From the NCBI GenBank assembly GCA_026214975.1, contig JAOBSW010001127.1, positions 170,566 to 234,565 on the forward strand: DNA of 64,000 nucleotides, written 5' to 3'. This document shows positions 22,051 to 33,620 of the stretch, one piece after another. The position numbers and the translations under genes are program-made. The notes under the pieces were generated by a model that ran no database searches, was not told where the DNA came from, and worked only from the letters and a program-made list of their open reading frames with translations. This DNA is from Gentiana macrophylla. Taxonomy: Eukaryota; Streptophyta; Magnoliopsida; Gentianales; Gentianaceae. Numbering within the stretch: position 1 is the first letter of the stretch; the number at the start of each line of letters is the position of its first letter.

Positions 22051-23355
22051 GACTAGGACGTCGTTTAGATGGAAAACCACCAGTCGTTCCTTTTGTTGAC
22101 CAATATAGTGTTTCAACCGATGACCATTCACTCTGAACAACTCTCCTCGCTTATTTTTCAATTCGACGGCTCCACTAGGAAAACCCGAGAAATTTCAAAG
22201 GGCCGGACCAACGGGTGCGTAGCTTACCAGAAACAGATGTAACCTGGTATTATATAGTAAAACCCATTCGCCTCTTTGAATTCTCTATGCTTGATTTTCT
22301 TGTCGTGAAGAAGTTTAGTCCTCTCATCGATTCTTGAGCTCTCGAGGCCTGGAGTCCGAACTCATCAAGCTCCTGCAATCGCAACAATCGCTTTTCTCTG
22401 CATAACCGGTTGTCAAAGTTTAAGAATTTAATAGCCCCGAGAATGCTCGTGCTCAAGCTCGATTGGCGGGTGGCGAGGCCTTACCATAAACCATCTCAAA
22501 CGGAGGCGTGCCAATAGGAGTTTTGAAAAGTCGTCCCAGAGGCCCGCAGTACATCATCCAGTTTGCGGCTCCATCATCCTATGAGAGTTCACCGTCTTCT
22601 CAAGAATGCTTTTCAGGCTTGGTTACTTACTTCAACTTGTCCACTCGTCTCGAGGGTGATAAGGGTAGCAGATTTTGTGTTTCACCCCATATCGTTCTAA
22701 AATCTTTTCTAATGGAGTATTGCGAAGTGTGTTCCTCGCCACCGATGAGAGCTCGTGGACAACCAAACCGTGTAAAAATGTTTTTCCTCGGAAGCTCTTG
22801 ACCACCTTGTGGTCGTTCCTTGATGTTGCTATTGCCTCTACCCATTTTGACACGTAGTCAACGCAGACGAGAATGTACTTGTTCCCATACGAGGATGGAA
22901 ACGGTCCCATGAAGTCAATACCCCATACGTCGAAAACTTCACATTGTTGAATGGGGTGTAGGGGCATGTCCATTCGCCGAGAAAGTTTACCGTGCTTGTG
23001 GCACCGGTCACAACCTTTACAAAACTCTCTGTATCCTTAAAAATTGTCGGCCGGTAGAAACCGGATGAAAAATCTTCGCAGTTATCTTCCCAGCTCCATA
23101 ATGACCTCCCACAGTCCGTCATGGCATTGCTCTATAATGTCCTCTGCTCGAACTCGGGGACACACCTACGGAGTAATCCATCCTTACAACGCTTGAAGAG
23201 AATAGGTCGTCCCACACATAATAGTTCAAATCCAAAAGAATTTCTTCTTTTGGCGATATGTCGGTCGGGGTCCGAGATATTTGCCGCTCAAGAAGTTTGC
23301 AAAAGGTGCAAACCAAGGAGAACCTTTTCGAAGACGGCGGGGAATAACCTCGCAC
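22051..23355 (-). pseudogene. Integrase of E2, heavily frameshifted
   Basis: Pieces on the minus strand in integrase order: zinc-binding region around 23040-23120; catalytic-core pieces [20 protein letters not shown] (22915-22860), [17 protein letters not shown] and [14 protein letters not shown] (near 22680-22632); C-terminal piece AIKFLNFDNRLCREKRLLRL at 22250-22456. The last piece parallels IKFLNFDSQLCGEKR of E1. It would insert element DNA into the genome. Many small indels break the frame. Confidence 0.85.
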
Positions 23356-24125
23356 ACATCAATAGTCATGAGTTGCTCGGTTGGAAAATCAATTCCAATC
23401 TCATCCGACTCTATTTGATGATCATCGGTCAGCCGAGACATGTGATCAGCTACCACATTCTTGCTACCCTTCTTGTCCCGGATATGAACATCAAACTCTT
23501 GTAAAATCAAGATCCATCTCATCAAGCGAGGCTTGGCATCAGCCTTGCTCACGAGATACTTCAATGCGAGAATGGTCTCGCCCGGTGTGACTTCCGACCC
23601 AAGCAAATAGCTTCTAAATTTATCCATGGCAAAAACTACTGCCAACAACTCCTTCTCAGTTGTTGCATAATTTACTTGCGTTGGGTTTAAAGTGTGACTA
23701 GCGTAGTAGATGGGTTGGAACCTTCCATCCACTCTCTGACCTAGCACCGCTCCGACTGCATAATTAGAAGCATCACACATAAGCTCGAAGGAGCTTTCGA
23801 AATGGTGCTATAAGAATTGGCGAGGTAATCAACTTGTCTTTTAATTCTTTAAAAGCTCTTTCACACTCGGGGTGAAAACAAATTTCACATCCTCTCTTAA
23901 GAGAGTTGGCAAAGGCTTGGCTATCTTAGAAAAGTCTTTAATGAACCGCCTATAGAATCCAACATGACCCAAGAATCCTCTTACTTCTCTTTACAGTTTT
24001 TAGGGTATGTCATTTTTTCAATAGCTTTTACCTTCGCTTTGTCAAACCTCTATACCTTCCTTGGACACCTTGTGTCCAAGAACAATTCCTTCTTCCACCA
24101 TTAGGTGGCACTTCTCCCAATTTAA
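23356..24125 (-). pseudogene. RNase H and RT thumb of E2
   Basis: A 184-aa stretch (23780-23226) starts [20 protein letters not shown] (catalytic Asp present), then YYASHTLNPTQVNYATTEKE and LQEFDVHIRDKKGSKNVVAD. The thumb/connection continues to the right in other frames (GFLGHVGFYRRFIKDFSKI type, near 23900-23980). Matches the E1 RNase H residue by residue over long stretches. Confidence 0.85.
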
Positions 24126-24746
24126 GACTAAGTCCTTCTCTATGCACCGGGACGTAACTTTATCAAGATTGTGTAAACAAAGTCTAAAACTGTCCCCGAA
24201 TACTGAGAGAAGTCATCCATAAAAATTTCCATCACCTTCTCCACTAAACCATTGAAGATAGCCAGATACATCTTTGAAATGTAGCTGTGCAATTCTGAGA
24301 GACAAATGGCATCCTTCGGTAAGCGAAGGTACCGGAGGGACAGTGAAGGTAGTCTTTTCTTGATCAATGGGGTCGATAGCTATCGAAAGTATCCGAATAG
24401 CCATCCAAAAACAATAAAATTGCTTGCCACTAAGCCTCTCAAGGAGCTGGTCAATGAATGGCAAGGAAAGTGGTCTTTTAGAGTTACCTCATTTAGTCTT
24501 CTGTAGTCGATGCAAACTCTATAACCAAAGTGACTTGTCGTAAGGCAATCTCTTCCCCTTTTCATTCTTTTCAATAGTAATCCCTCCTTTCTTTGGCACC
24601 ACCTGAGTGGGGCTCACCCATTCACTATCGGCTATTGGGTAGATGATACCCATGTCAAGCAATTTGATGATTTCCTTCTTAACGATTTCCTGCATGTGAG
24701 GTTTAGCCTTCTCGAGGTATCGCCACCTTCTTCGATCCCTCAGCAT
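24126..24746 (-). pseudogene. Reverse transcriptase of E2
   Basis: Minus pieces: DMGIIYPIADSEWVSPTQVV, FGYRVCIDYRRLNEVTLKDH, then PFIDQLLERLSGKQFYCFWM, and the catalytic region VEKVMEIFMDDFSQYS (FMDD) near 24200. At least three frame changes inside 600 bases. Same FMDD variant as E1. Confidence 0.88.
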
Positions 24747-26430
24747 CCACGATCTTATGCATACTGAGATATCGGGCTTATCCCCTTAATATCTCCCACT
24801 TGCCAACCAAAGGCGAGGATATTATCTTGCAAAGACACTTTGATAAGCTTTTCTTCCTCCTTCGGTTCTAACTTAGATGAAATGATCAAAGGGAGCTTAT
24901 CACCGTCCCTCGAGAAAAATGTATTTCAAGTGTTGAGGCAAGGGTTTCAACACTAAATCGACGGTGGCTTCTCCACACTTGGTCTCAATTTATCTCCTTA
25001 AGCTCTAGATCTCCAAGCTTATTATAAGGGCTATGAAGCATCATGGCCTCCTAGCGCATGCAGGGGCCTCATCTCCTTTTGCAAATCTGGGCATATCACC
25101 ATGCCTCTCCTCATCTTCTTTCCTACCACCTCGTGGTAATCGAACTTTCCTTGTCAATCTCTTCTAAAAATTTTATCCACTCCTCATTAGTCCAAGTTGC
25201 GAGATAGTTTATTGAATTCTTCCTCATCCCAACTACCCATGCACACTTGTTTATCATACTCATCGGTGAAATCATCCTCAATAGCTAAACAAGTGTCTTT
25301 GGACGGGTGCTTCAACTTGCATTACCCACATTGAACTTTATACTCTCATCCTCCAAATGTAAGGTCACTTCGCCCTTTGTGGGAATCTAGTAAGGCACGG
25401 GCGGTTGCAAGAAAAGGTCTTCCAAGGATCAAGGGGTTTTCTTATCGTTGGTCATATCCATGATTACCCAATCATTTGGGTATATGAAGTTCTTAACCTT
25501 GACCAATACATCTTCTACAATTCCCTTGCATATTTCACACTTCTATCAAACAAGTTGAAGAGAAATAGGTTTAAGCGTAATAGATTGATCCAATCCAAGA
25601 GATTGGAAGATTGACGTGAGACATCAGATTGATTGATGATCCCGAATCACACAAAACATTGTGGAAGTCCTGTTCCCAATAGTACACGAAATCGTAAATC
25701 TACCAGGTCGGGGCACTTCACGAGGAAGTTTAGTCCGGCTGATTCTTGAGCATTCTCCATTCAATACTATGTGCTCGAGCTCTTGGAGCTTCTTTTCGAA
25801 CTCACTGCGTCCTTTATAAACTTTGTATACTTTGGCATTCTATCAAAAGATCAACTAATGGAATGTTTGCCTCAAAGATTCTTGAGCAAGTCGATAACCT
25901 TCTTATATTCTTTATCGATTGTTAATGATGACTTGTTTTTGCTAGGTGGGTAGGAGATCGGCAAAGTCTTCCTCAAGAAAGTGCTTCTTTGCCGTCTTAT
26001 CATTGATTGCTTTGTCTTCCCTATCCTTCCACCTCACATGCTTCCCGAACTTAACTTAGAATCGACTTCTTCTCTCAGCAGTATTCTCTTCATCATCGTA
26101 ATTCTCAACTTTCACCTTTTCTTGAATTTTCTCTTTCACTTGGATCAATAGTAGTCCCAACATCTTTCTCGAGGAGAACAAAGATCTTCCCCTCCTGCGT
26201 CTCTCTCGCTCACGGAGAGGGGCTACTGTTTTCCTGGTTGGCACGACGCCAACCGCTTTCCCACTCCTCGGTTTATAGCATTCGGCTCATCTTGACCATA
26301 GTTCCATGGTGCAATGAGATCGGTGCAAGAATTACGGTCATTTTGGACTGATTAATTAACCCCGGGGGGTTCTTCTCGAAAAACTCGGCGGTGACCTTGA
26401 GGTCGACTCGCTTGCTCGCCCGAAATTTGT
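24747..26430 (-). pseudogene. Protease and linkers of E2, decayed
   Basis: The only clear signature is the protease active site on the minus strand near 25625-25665, reading NVLCDSGSSINLM. No long frame survives elsewhere. A basic segment near 26056-26244 and the region around 25000-25400 probably represent the protease flanks and acidic linker by position only. Confidence 0.6.
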
Positions 26431-27890
26431 CCCATTTGCACCTCCAAATTTCTCACCAGATTGGTCGAGTACTTAAAGCATTTGCCAATTGAGTGTTGGC
26501 CGTGATTTGCTCGCTCAACTTTTGTTCTAAGATCTCGAAATGATTGATTTTGATTTTGCGGTGGATTGGTGTTCCATCTTTGGTCGATAGTTGGATTGAA
26601 AATTGCTTTGATTAGGCCTAGGGGCCTGAAAATGATGGGGGTTCTTTGCCCCGGAAGGTCACTCCATCGGAAACCAGGGTGGTTCGGTTATAATTGAATC
26701 CTTGAGTGTTTTGATTCGACCGAAGGTCGATAATTTTGAGAAGTGAATGTATTCACTTCTTCCGAATGCAACAATAGATGACATCGATGGAATGCGTGCC
26801 CAACGGTATCGCAATTTTGGCAAACGACATTGTTTTGAACAGCTTTGACTGTGAGATCGGGTCAAGTCGGCATTGATTACTACGATGGCCTTGGCCATGG
26901 CAATTGTCACACACAAGACTTTGAACATTCATTGCCGTCACTTGCTTCGTAGTGCGCCAATCGAGCTTTTAGAGACGTGGTCTCATCTACCTCATACTTC
27001 CCCTGCAATCGAGCTTTTCGATTGGGACGACCGCATAGGTAGGGGCATAATTATACTTTGCAATATCTTCAAACAACATCCATCCCTCATCAGGTGTCTT
27101 TCTCAGAAATGCACCTCCAGCAGAACTATTCACCATTCCCTTAGTCAATTCAGTCAAACCACTGTAGAAAGTGTTGATCAATCTTTGTTTATCCAAATTT
27201 ATGGTGGGGCACTTTCTCAAGAGAGTCTTAAATCGTCTCCACGCATCGTAAAAGATTCCTTCTCAGATTGCACAAAAGTGAATATCTCGATTCGTAAGAT
27301 GAGCCGTCTTTGCAGGTGGAAAGTATGCGGCTCAAGAATTCTTTCTCCAACTCCTCCCACGAAGTAATGGATTCGACTGGTAAGGATTTATACCATTCTT
27401 TTGCTTCTCCCTTCAGTGAGAAGGGAAAAAGTTTCATTTTCAGGGCGTCCTCAGTGACCCCTTTGATTAAAATAGTCCCGCACGATTCTAGAAATGAGTG
27501 AATGTGATCGTGCGGGTCCTCAGTGGAAAATCCATGAAATGTGGAACCTCTTACCAAATTGATTAAAGAAGTTTTGAGTTCGAAATTATCAGCCGTGATT
27601 TCAGGAATCACGACCGCAGGATTAACTTTCACAGTAGATGGCATGGCAAAGTCTGCCAATGTCCGTTGCTCTGCCATTTCTTCAACCTGGGCTCCTACTT
27701 GAGCTTCTCCCTCAACGTATCCTTCGGGATCGTTTCTTCCGTGGTTCCCCGTCCGTCCGTCGGTCCAATGAGCCGAACCAAGCGTCTGTTTGGTCGAGCG
27801 ATGGTTCGCTCTATCTCGGATTATACAAAAGTGGTCCCCCGTGAGTTCGAGTTTGCATAAACTACGTTTGGGCACCAACACCTAAATCAC
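26431..27890 (-). pseudogene. Gag of E2
   Basis: A minus stretch 27881-27228 carries the gag core: GSTFHGFSTEDPHDHIHSFL, KMKLFPFSLKGEAKEWYKSL and SWEELEKEFLSRI. The frame then shifts; DKQRLINTFYSGLTELTKGM lies at 27185-27126. A zinc knuckle CDNCHGQGHRSNQC lies near 26870-26912, which E1 Gag does not visibly keep. Binds and packages element RNA. Confidence 0.85.
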
Positions 27891-28301
27891 GAGGTTTCGG
27901 GATTTTATCCTTATGCTTCCGCAGAGTGGGATTCACCGAGAATCCATCACCCAACCTCAATGATTGAAACGTGTTCCGTGTTTCTTTTCTCTCTTTCTCG
28001 GTAATTACCGAATCCACTCGGTATTTATCGAGAATTTTTTAAATTTTTTTAATTTTTTTAGAATTAAAAAAAAAAAAAGCTATACTAAAACAGGCTCGAA
28101 ACAGGTCTAAACAGCGTAAAAGAAACAAAATACTATAAAACTAATACAGAACAGAAACAGAACGAAAAGAAAATATTTTTTTCTCTCTCTCGGTAATTAC
28201 CGAAAGATTTTTTTTTTTTTTTTTTTTTTTTTATTTTTTTAAGGTTTAAGACGTAAAGAGATAACTTAGTTGACAAAAAAAAAACGAAAATTTTCCGTGC
28301 A
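27891..28301 (-). other. Leader of E2
   Basis: Untranslated leader between PBS and gag. Contains A/T homopolymers (28207-28232 on the plus strand is almost all T) and a repeated CTCTCTCGGTAATTACCGA palindrome-like motif at about 27990-28011 and 28183-28202. No gene seen. Confidence 0.5.
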
Positions 28302-28320
28302 AGTCCCGGCAACGCGCCAA
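28302..28320 (-). other. Primer-binding site of E2
   Basis: The minus strand reads TTGGCGCGTTGCCGGGACT a few bases after the LTR end, an Asp-tRNA-type PBS with one base missing relative to E1. Confidence 0.75.
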
Positions 28321-28326
28321 AAAACT

Positions 28327-30066
28327 TGTTCGCGGTTTTATACAAAGCAAAAGATAACAAGTAATAAAATAAAACCGATGTCACTTCTAAGTGCGAAGGC
28401 TCGCGGCTAGTGGTGAAACCGGATCGTATCCATGAGGACTTGTAATAAAAAAGAGTTTTTGCCTTCGATTTCTTTTATAAAGTTGATGATTATGATCTCG
28501 GATTTTCAATTAACAAACTAAGGTAGCAAGCGTGAAAATAAATAAAACTACGATAATAAAATTTATAATTTAAAACAACTAGAACGCACCGATGATCCAC
28601 CACCCCACCGAAAATAACAAGAAAGACACATATTCATTCGTAAGTTCTTGGATTATTATCTGCTAAAGAGGCATTTTCCCTTTCGGTTCATCGCCTTTTA
28701 ATTAGTTCACCACTCTCGGTACAACTAAAGCATTTACGGATCAAAGATATGGATATAAATCCTAATCTAATAACATTCACCCTCAACTTACGTATGTTGG
28801 AAGAATATTATCATTCTCCTTCACGGTAATCTACGAATTCATCAACTTCCGTATCTAAATTCGATCAAAGATGCAACATAAGTATAGATCATACAAATTG
28901 CACATAAACAATTCAAACATGAAGGAAGAACAAGAAACTCACTAGAACAAATGAAAACGAAATCCTTGTTTATTCCGTGATGGTGGCTTCACAACGATGG
29001 TTCTAGCTTGAGACCTTAGCCAATCATCCTCGATTATGATTTTAATCGGGCCGTAGCTCCGAAGATTACAACAAGATTACTATTCTAATTTATTCTCAGC
29101 ATAACGCCTACAGAGTATTTACATAAAAGACGGGAAAAGTAAAAGCTTGGCCAAAAGTGACCAAGGAGGGCGCCTTTATGGATGGAAATGAGGGAGTTCT
29201 TATAGGAGAGTTGAGGGAGGTGTATAAAGGAGAGGTTGTAGTTGAGGAGATATTTTTGGGAGAATATGCTAAGGAATATTCTCAAGTTTGTTATAAGCAT
29301 GTGGGAGGTGATAATGACTTTGCATGTGAAGGTGAGGAGTCACTAAAATAGCATGTGGAGTTTGTTATGACTCATCATCATCATCATTAAGGAGCACATG
29401 GAGTAACATGCATCAAACTTGGCCAAAATATCTCCGGTTCGTCAGTAATTCCAGCAGTTCGGTAAAAAAATCATAACTTGAGTTGTAGACTCCGATTGAC
29501 GTGATTCAAAATGCGTTGGAAAGCTCATTTTAGTATCTACAACTTTCGTCAAGAACTCTTCCCCTGAAAATGCTTCTAAGTCGGGTAAAATTTCCATCGA
29601 AAAACAGGTTACGGTAGAAGTACGTTGGAAAATATTGATCCGTTGATCTCGTAAACTCGTGGCATCTTCTTCTTTTCCTCAAAATCCATCTTTTAGGCCT
29701 CAAAATATAATGTTACGTGGCATATTTTGAAATACTTGATCACCAAGTTTGGGCCGAATCGAATCAAGCTTTCTTTATTCGAATCGAGCTTTCATCATAA
29801 TTTTCATCCGATCTTCGTTTAAGCTCCTAATTTAACATGCAAGCGTACCTACATTCATGATAACATCGTGCAAAATGTAACATCTCATATCTAAAGATAT
29901 TTATCCAATAAAATCACATAATTAACACAAATTTGCACTTAACCACTTTTAAAACTCATTTGCTCAATAATTCTATTAAACCCTTAATTTCTATGCAAAT
30001 TATACGAATATGGAGGAAATCGTTATAAAATATAACGTTATAAATCATGTAAAATCACCATAAACA
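28327..30066 (-). repeat. 5' LTR of E2
   Basis: A 1740-bp partner of 18099-19829. Right boundary ATAAACA is followed by the target copy CCAAG. Confidence 0.92.
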
Positions 30067-31445
30067 CCAAGCCCTTATCTAACCTTCTGAAAGATGATGT
30101 TGAGTTCTTGTTTGATGAGAAATGCAAGGAAGCTTTCAATTGCCCAAAGGATAAGCTCATAAGTGCCCCTATCTTAATCGCACCTGACTGGACTAAGCCT
30201 TTTGAATTAATGTGCGATGCCTCTAACTACGCAGTGGGCGCAGTTTTAGGCCAGAGAATTGACAAAAAGTTCAGGCCCATTTACTATGCGAGCCGCACCT
30301 TGAACCCGGCTCAATGCAATTACATCACGACTGAGAAGGAATTCTTAGCCGTTGTTTTTGCTATCGACAAGTTTAGAAGTTACCTTCTAAGGTCTCAAGT
30401 TGTGGTTTGGACAGACCATGCAGCCCTACGCTACCTTATGGACAAAGCAGATGCAAAACCAAGGTTACTCAAATGGATTCTAATTTTGCAAGAGTTTGAC
30501 CTTGAGATCAAAGATAAGAAGGGTAGTGATAACATTGTGGCTGATCACCTGTCTCGCCTAGTAAATGAGGGTGGCGAAAATCACAAGGAAATAGGCATCG
30601 ATTTCCCTACTGAGCAATTGATGAAGCTTGATACAGTTAGGCCGTGGTACGCTGATTACGTCAACTATTTAGCAAGTGGGCATTTAGAGGAAATGACGTA
30701 TCAGCAGAGGAAGAAGTTCTTTTCTGATTTAAAGTATCTCGTGTGGGAGGATCCTTATCTGTTCAAGGTCTATAAAGACGGGTTGCTTAGAAGGTGTGTT
30801 CCGGAACATGAGCAATGGGATATTCTGGAACAATGTCATAGTGGTCCCACGGGAGGACACTACGGAACACCCAAGACTGTTGCAAAAATCCTCCAAGCGG
30901 GATTTTACTGGCCGACTCTTTTTAAAGATGCAGAAGCCTTTTGTAAAGGTTGCGATAGGTGCCAGAGGATTGGGAGGCCAAGTAATAGGATGGAAATGCC
31001 ACTTAGGCCCATTCTAGAATGCGAAGTCTTCGACGTGTGGGGCATTGATTTCATGGGCCCCTTCCCATCTTCATGCTCCAATAAATACATTCTCGTCTGT
31101 GTAGACTACGTTTTCAAATGGGTGGAGGCAATAGCCACCCAAACTAATGATCACAAAGTTGTGAAGAAATTCTTGCAAAAGAATATCTTCACCAGATTCG
31201 GCTGTCCTAGAGCCCTCATTAGTGATGAAGGTACTCATTTTTGCAACGCGCCGCTTGATAAAATTCTTGAGAAATATGGTGTCAGACATAAAATCGGTAC
31301 ACCATATCATCCCCAAACAAGTGGCCAAGTCGAGGTAAGCAACCGGAGCCTTAAAAGGATTCTAGAAAAGACCGTGAACGCAAATAGATCCAACTGGAGT
31401 CTAAAGTTGGATGACGCGCTTTGGGCCTATCGCTGCTGCGTTTGA
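30067..31445 (+). pseudogene. RNase H and integrase of E1
   Basis: A 445-aa open frame that continues the RT of E1 across the E2 insertion. RNase [56 protein letters not shown] and [13 protein letters not shown]. Integrase: zinc region [16 protein letters not shown] with [11 protein letters not shown]; core [16 protein letters not shown] (first Asp), [13 protein letters not shown] (second Asp) and [16 protein letters not shown] (Glu). The DDE triad looks intact. It ends in a frame defect at YRCCV near 31445, where the usual AYRTA motif stands. Confidence 0.93.
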
Positions 31446-32247
31446 GCACTCTATGGGCACGTCACCCTTCCAAATGGTTTATGGCAAGGTATGCCACTTA
31501 CCAGTCGAGCTTGAACACAGAGCTTACTGGGCTATTAAATTCTTGAATTTCGATAGCCAACTCTGTGGGGAAAAGAGGTAATTGCAATTAAATGAGCTCA
31601 ACGAATTTAGACTCAGAGCATATGAGAATGCCAAAATCAGTAAGGAAAGAACTAAGGTACTCCATGATGCTAAGATCAAGGATCGAGAATTCAAAGTGGG
31701 TGATATGGCTTTGCTTTATAATACCAGGCTCCATCTGTTTGCCGGTAAGCTCAAATCTAGATGGCCTGGCCCCTTTGAAATTCTCGATGTCAATCCAAGT
31801 GGAGCGATCACGTTAAACGGGTATGATAATCAACCCTTTAAGGTAAATGGTCAAAGACTCAAAAAATATTTTGGCCAACCAAAAGAAAAGTTTGAGACCC
31901 TGTACTTTCAAAAGAGGGTTGAAACGACTGATATTCTGATCTGCGATGAGATCCCATCCGAATTCTTTCATTCGGATGATGACATTTCTACATTTACCCG
32001 TGAGGACCCATCTTCCAAGACATCTGAACATGTCAGTATACCAAAGTGTAACCTGCACAAGAACGGGACGATGAAGAGAGTCAGTGCTATCTGGAGAGTT
32101 AAGTTCAAGCACTTAGTAGAGCACTTGACTTGTTGCTGTTGCGGCCACACCCCGCTCTTCATTTCGATTTCGATGAAGAAGTGGCGAAGTAAACCGAAGT
32201 GGCCACGATCCGGGTTAACTTTGAAATGTGTCAAGCTAATGACATAA
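31446..32247 (+). pseudogene. Integrase C-terminal domain of E1
   Basis: Continues in shifted frame: GTSPFQMVYGKVCHLPVELE, KFLNFDSQLCGEKR, a TAA at 31579-31581, then the 221-aa stretch 31582-32247 with LNEFRLRAYENAKISKERTK, KVGDMALLYNTRLHLFAGKL and SRWPGPFEILDVNPSGAITL. This is the SH3-like DNA-binding GPF/Y region. The last 100 residues have no recognised domain. Confidence 0.85.
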
Positions 32248-32323
32248 AAGAAAGCGCCTAGGAGGCAGCCTAGTCTTTTAAGTTACTTTTTAGTTAAGTT
32301 TTTAGGGAATTAGGAATAAAACC

Positions 32324-32611
32324 ATGGTGATTTGTGTGTTGGTTATCCCTGTCCTATTTGTGAATGCTTTATGTGCCTACATGTTTACTCATATACCCCT
32401 TGTACCCCGAGATTATATGCTATGTCAAGTGTTGCAGATATTGTTGCGTGGTTTTTGCCAGTTGTCACTTTTAGTGTTGTTGTTCATGCTACGAGTTGCA
32501 GCGGTACATTCATGCTACGGCCTGACCTCTGCCAACCTACAACCCGACCATCATTTTGAAAACCCGCCTAAGTATTCTTTTTCTTTTATCTCGCACATTA
32601 CGAGGACATAA
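32324..32611 (+). pseudogene. Short hydrophobic ORF after integrase of E1
   Basis: 95 aa with two to three hydrophobic stretches (VICVLVIPVLFVNALCAYMF; LLRGFCQLSLLVLLFMLRVA). Some Athila elements carry an env-like ORF here, but length and sequence do not prove it. It is followed by TAAGTGTGGGGGGTGTC (32617-32633), a second purine tract of the kind found upstream of Athila 3' UTRs. Confidence 0.3.
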
Positions 32612-32633
32612 TGTGATTTAAGTGTGGGGGGTG

Positions 32634-33607
32634 TCTAAATTGGGTATGTTATCATGCTATATTTCGAAAAGCGAGCAAATGTGAATTCCTTGGCAAAAAT
32701 TTAAAATTTTTCAAAGTAAACGTGGATAATTGTAAATCTTGAGCATGTAATTGAAACAAAAAGACTCGCTAGTTGTAGTTTCCTGACGATGATTGTCTGT
32801 AACTTATGTGAGATAGTTATAGCATGCTTTTACTAATATGAGATAGTATTCATTTCATATTCACGTAAGCCTTTGAAATTGAAGCGACATTTTTTAAACT
32901 TTATCCATTCACTATCCTAGTGATTTATCCTAGAGAGACTTGTGCTTAATAGTAACGGTAAACATTACACCTAATTTATAACCATGTACTGTGAATATCT
33001 GAAGGTTTGAATGTGATAGGAGGGATATATCTTAAGGTTTGTATACCAATCTAAGATGAATAATATGAATAAAATATGTGTATGTCGGATGTAGCTGCCA
33101 ATGATTTGAGTGCGGTAGGGCATTATCACGAAATGTCCTATACCACTATGAGGTTCAATAGCTCCCGACTGCCTGATGATAGTAGTCCAGCTAGGGTGTT
33201 ATCATGAAACATCCTATTGCTGGGAATGAGGGCATATGCTATATATGTGGAATTAAGTTAATCTTAAAGAAAATTTGGCAAATGGTACTATGGAAAGTTG
33301 GTAGGAACCGTAGTTATCTTCTATCCCCAGTATAAACCGAATGATATGTTTTAGGGATTATCCTAATAAGTACATGGGAATGGTTACTGCCTATACCTAG
33401 GAAAGTCATTAGGATTATTTGAACGGATTTTGTGCGAAAGAATAGTGGAGATTGAAAAGGGCTTTTCACACACACACTGAATCTATCTCTATGTTGGTAT
33501 TAATTGCTATATTTGTCGTATCTTTTGTTACGTGAGTTGGGAATCTATATGGATTGCATGAAAGTGAGCTAGTTTTGATTATTTTGTTCGGGACGAACAA
33601 AAGTTTA
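32634..33607 (+). other. 3' untranslated region of E1 with two conserved hairpins
   Basis: No coding. Hairpin units at 33116-33140 and 33192-33216 (loop cores ATCACGA and ATCATGA) and a short one at 33351-33366. Related units occur in the E2 3' UTR. Confidence 0.65.
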
Positions 33608-33620
33608 AGTATGGGGGAGT
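33608..33620 (+). other. Polypurine tract of E1
   Basis: AAGTATGGGGGAGT directly before the LTR start TGTTAACGG. Confidence 0.85.

Larger units (their letters stand above)
18099..30066 (-). mobile_element. Element E2: Athila-type Ty3/gypsy nested in pol of E1
   Basis: LTRs 18099-19829 and 28327-30066, flanked by CCAAG at 18094-18098 and 30067-30071. Minus-strand PBS and PPT give the orientation. The coding order on the minus strand is gag (27881), PR (25650), RT (24746), RNase H (23780) and integrase (22970), with many one-base indels. The integrase and RT motifs closely resemble E1, so this is the same broad lineage. Total length is 11,968 bp. Confidence 0.92.

Noticed and set aside
22250..22456. 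Stand-alone minus ORF of 68 aa
   Set aside because: It is the integrase C-terminal piece of E2, not a separate gene.
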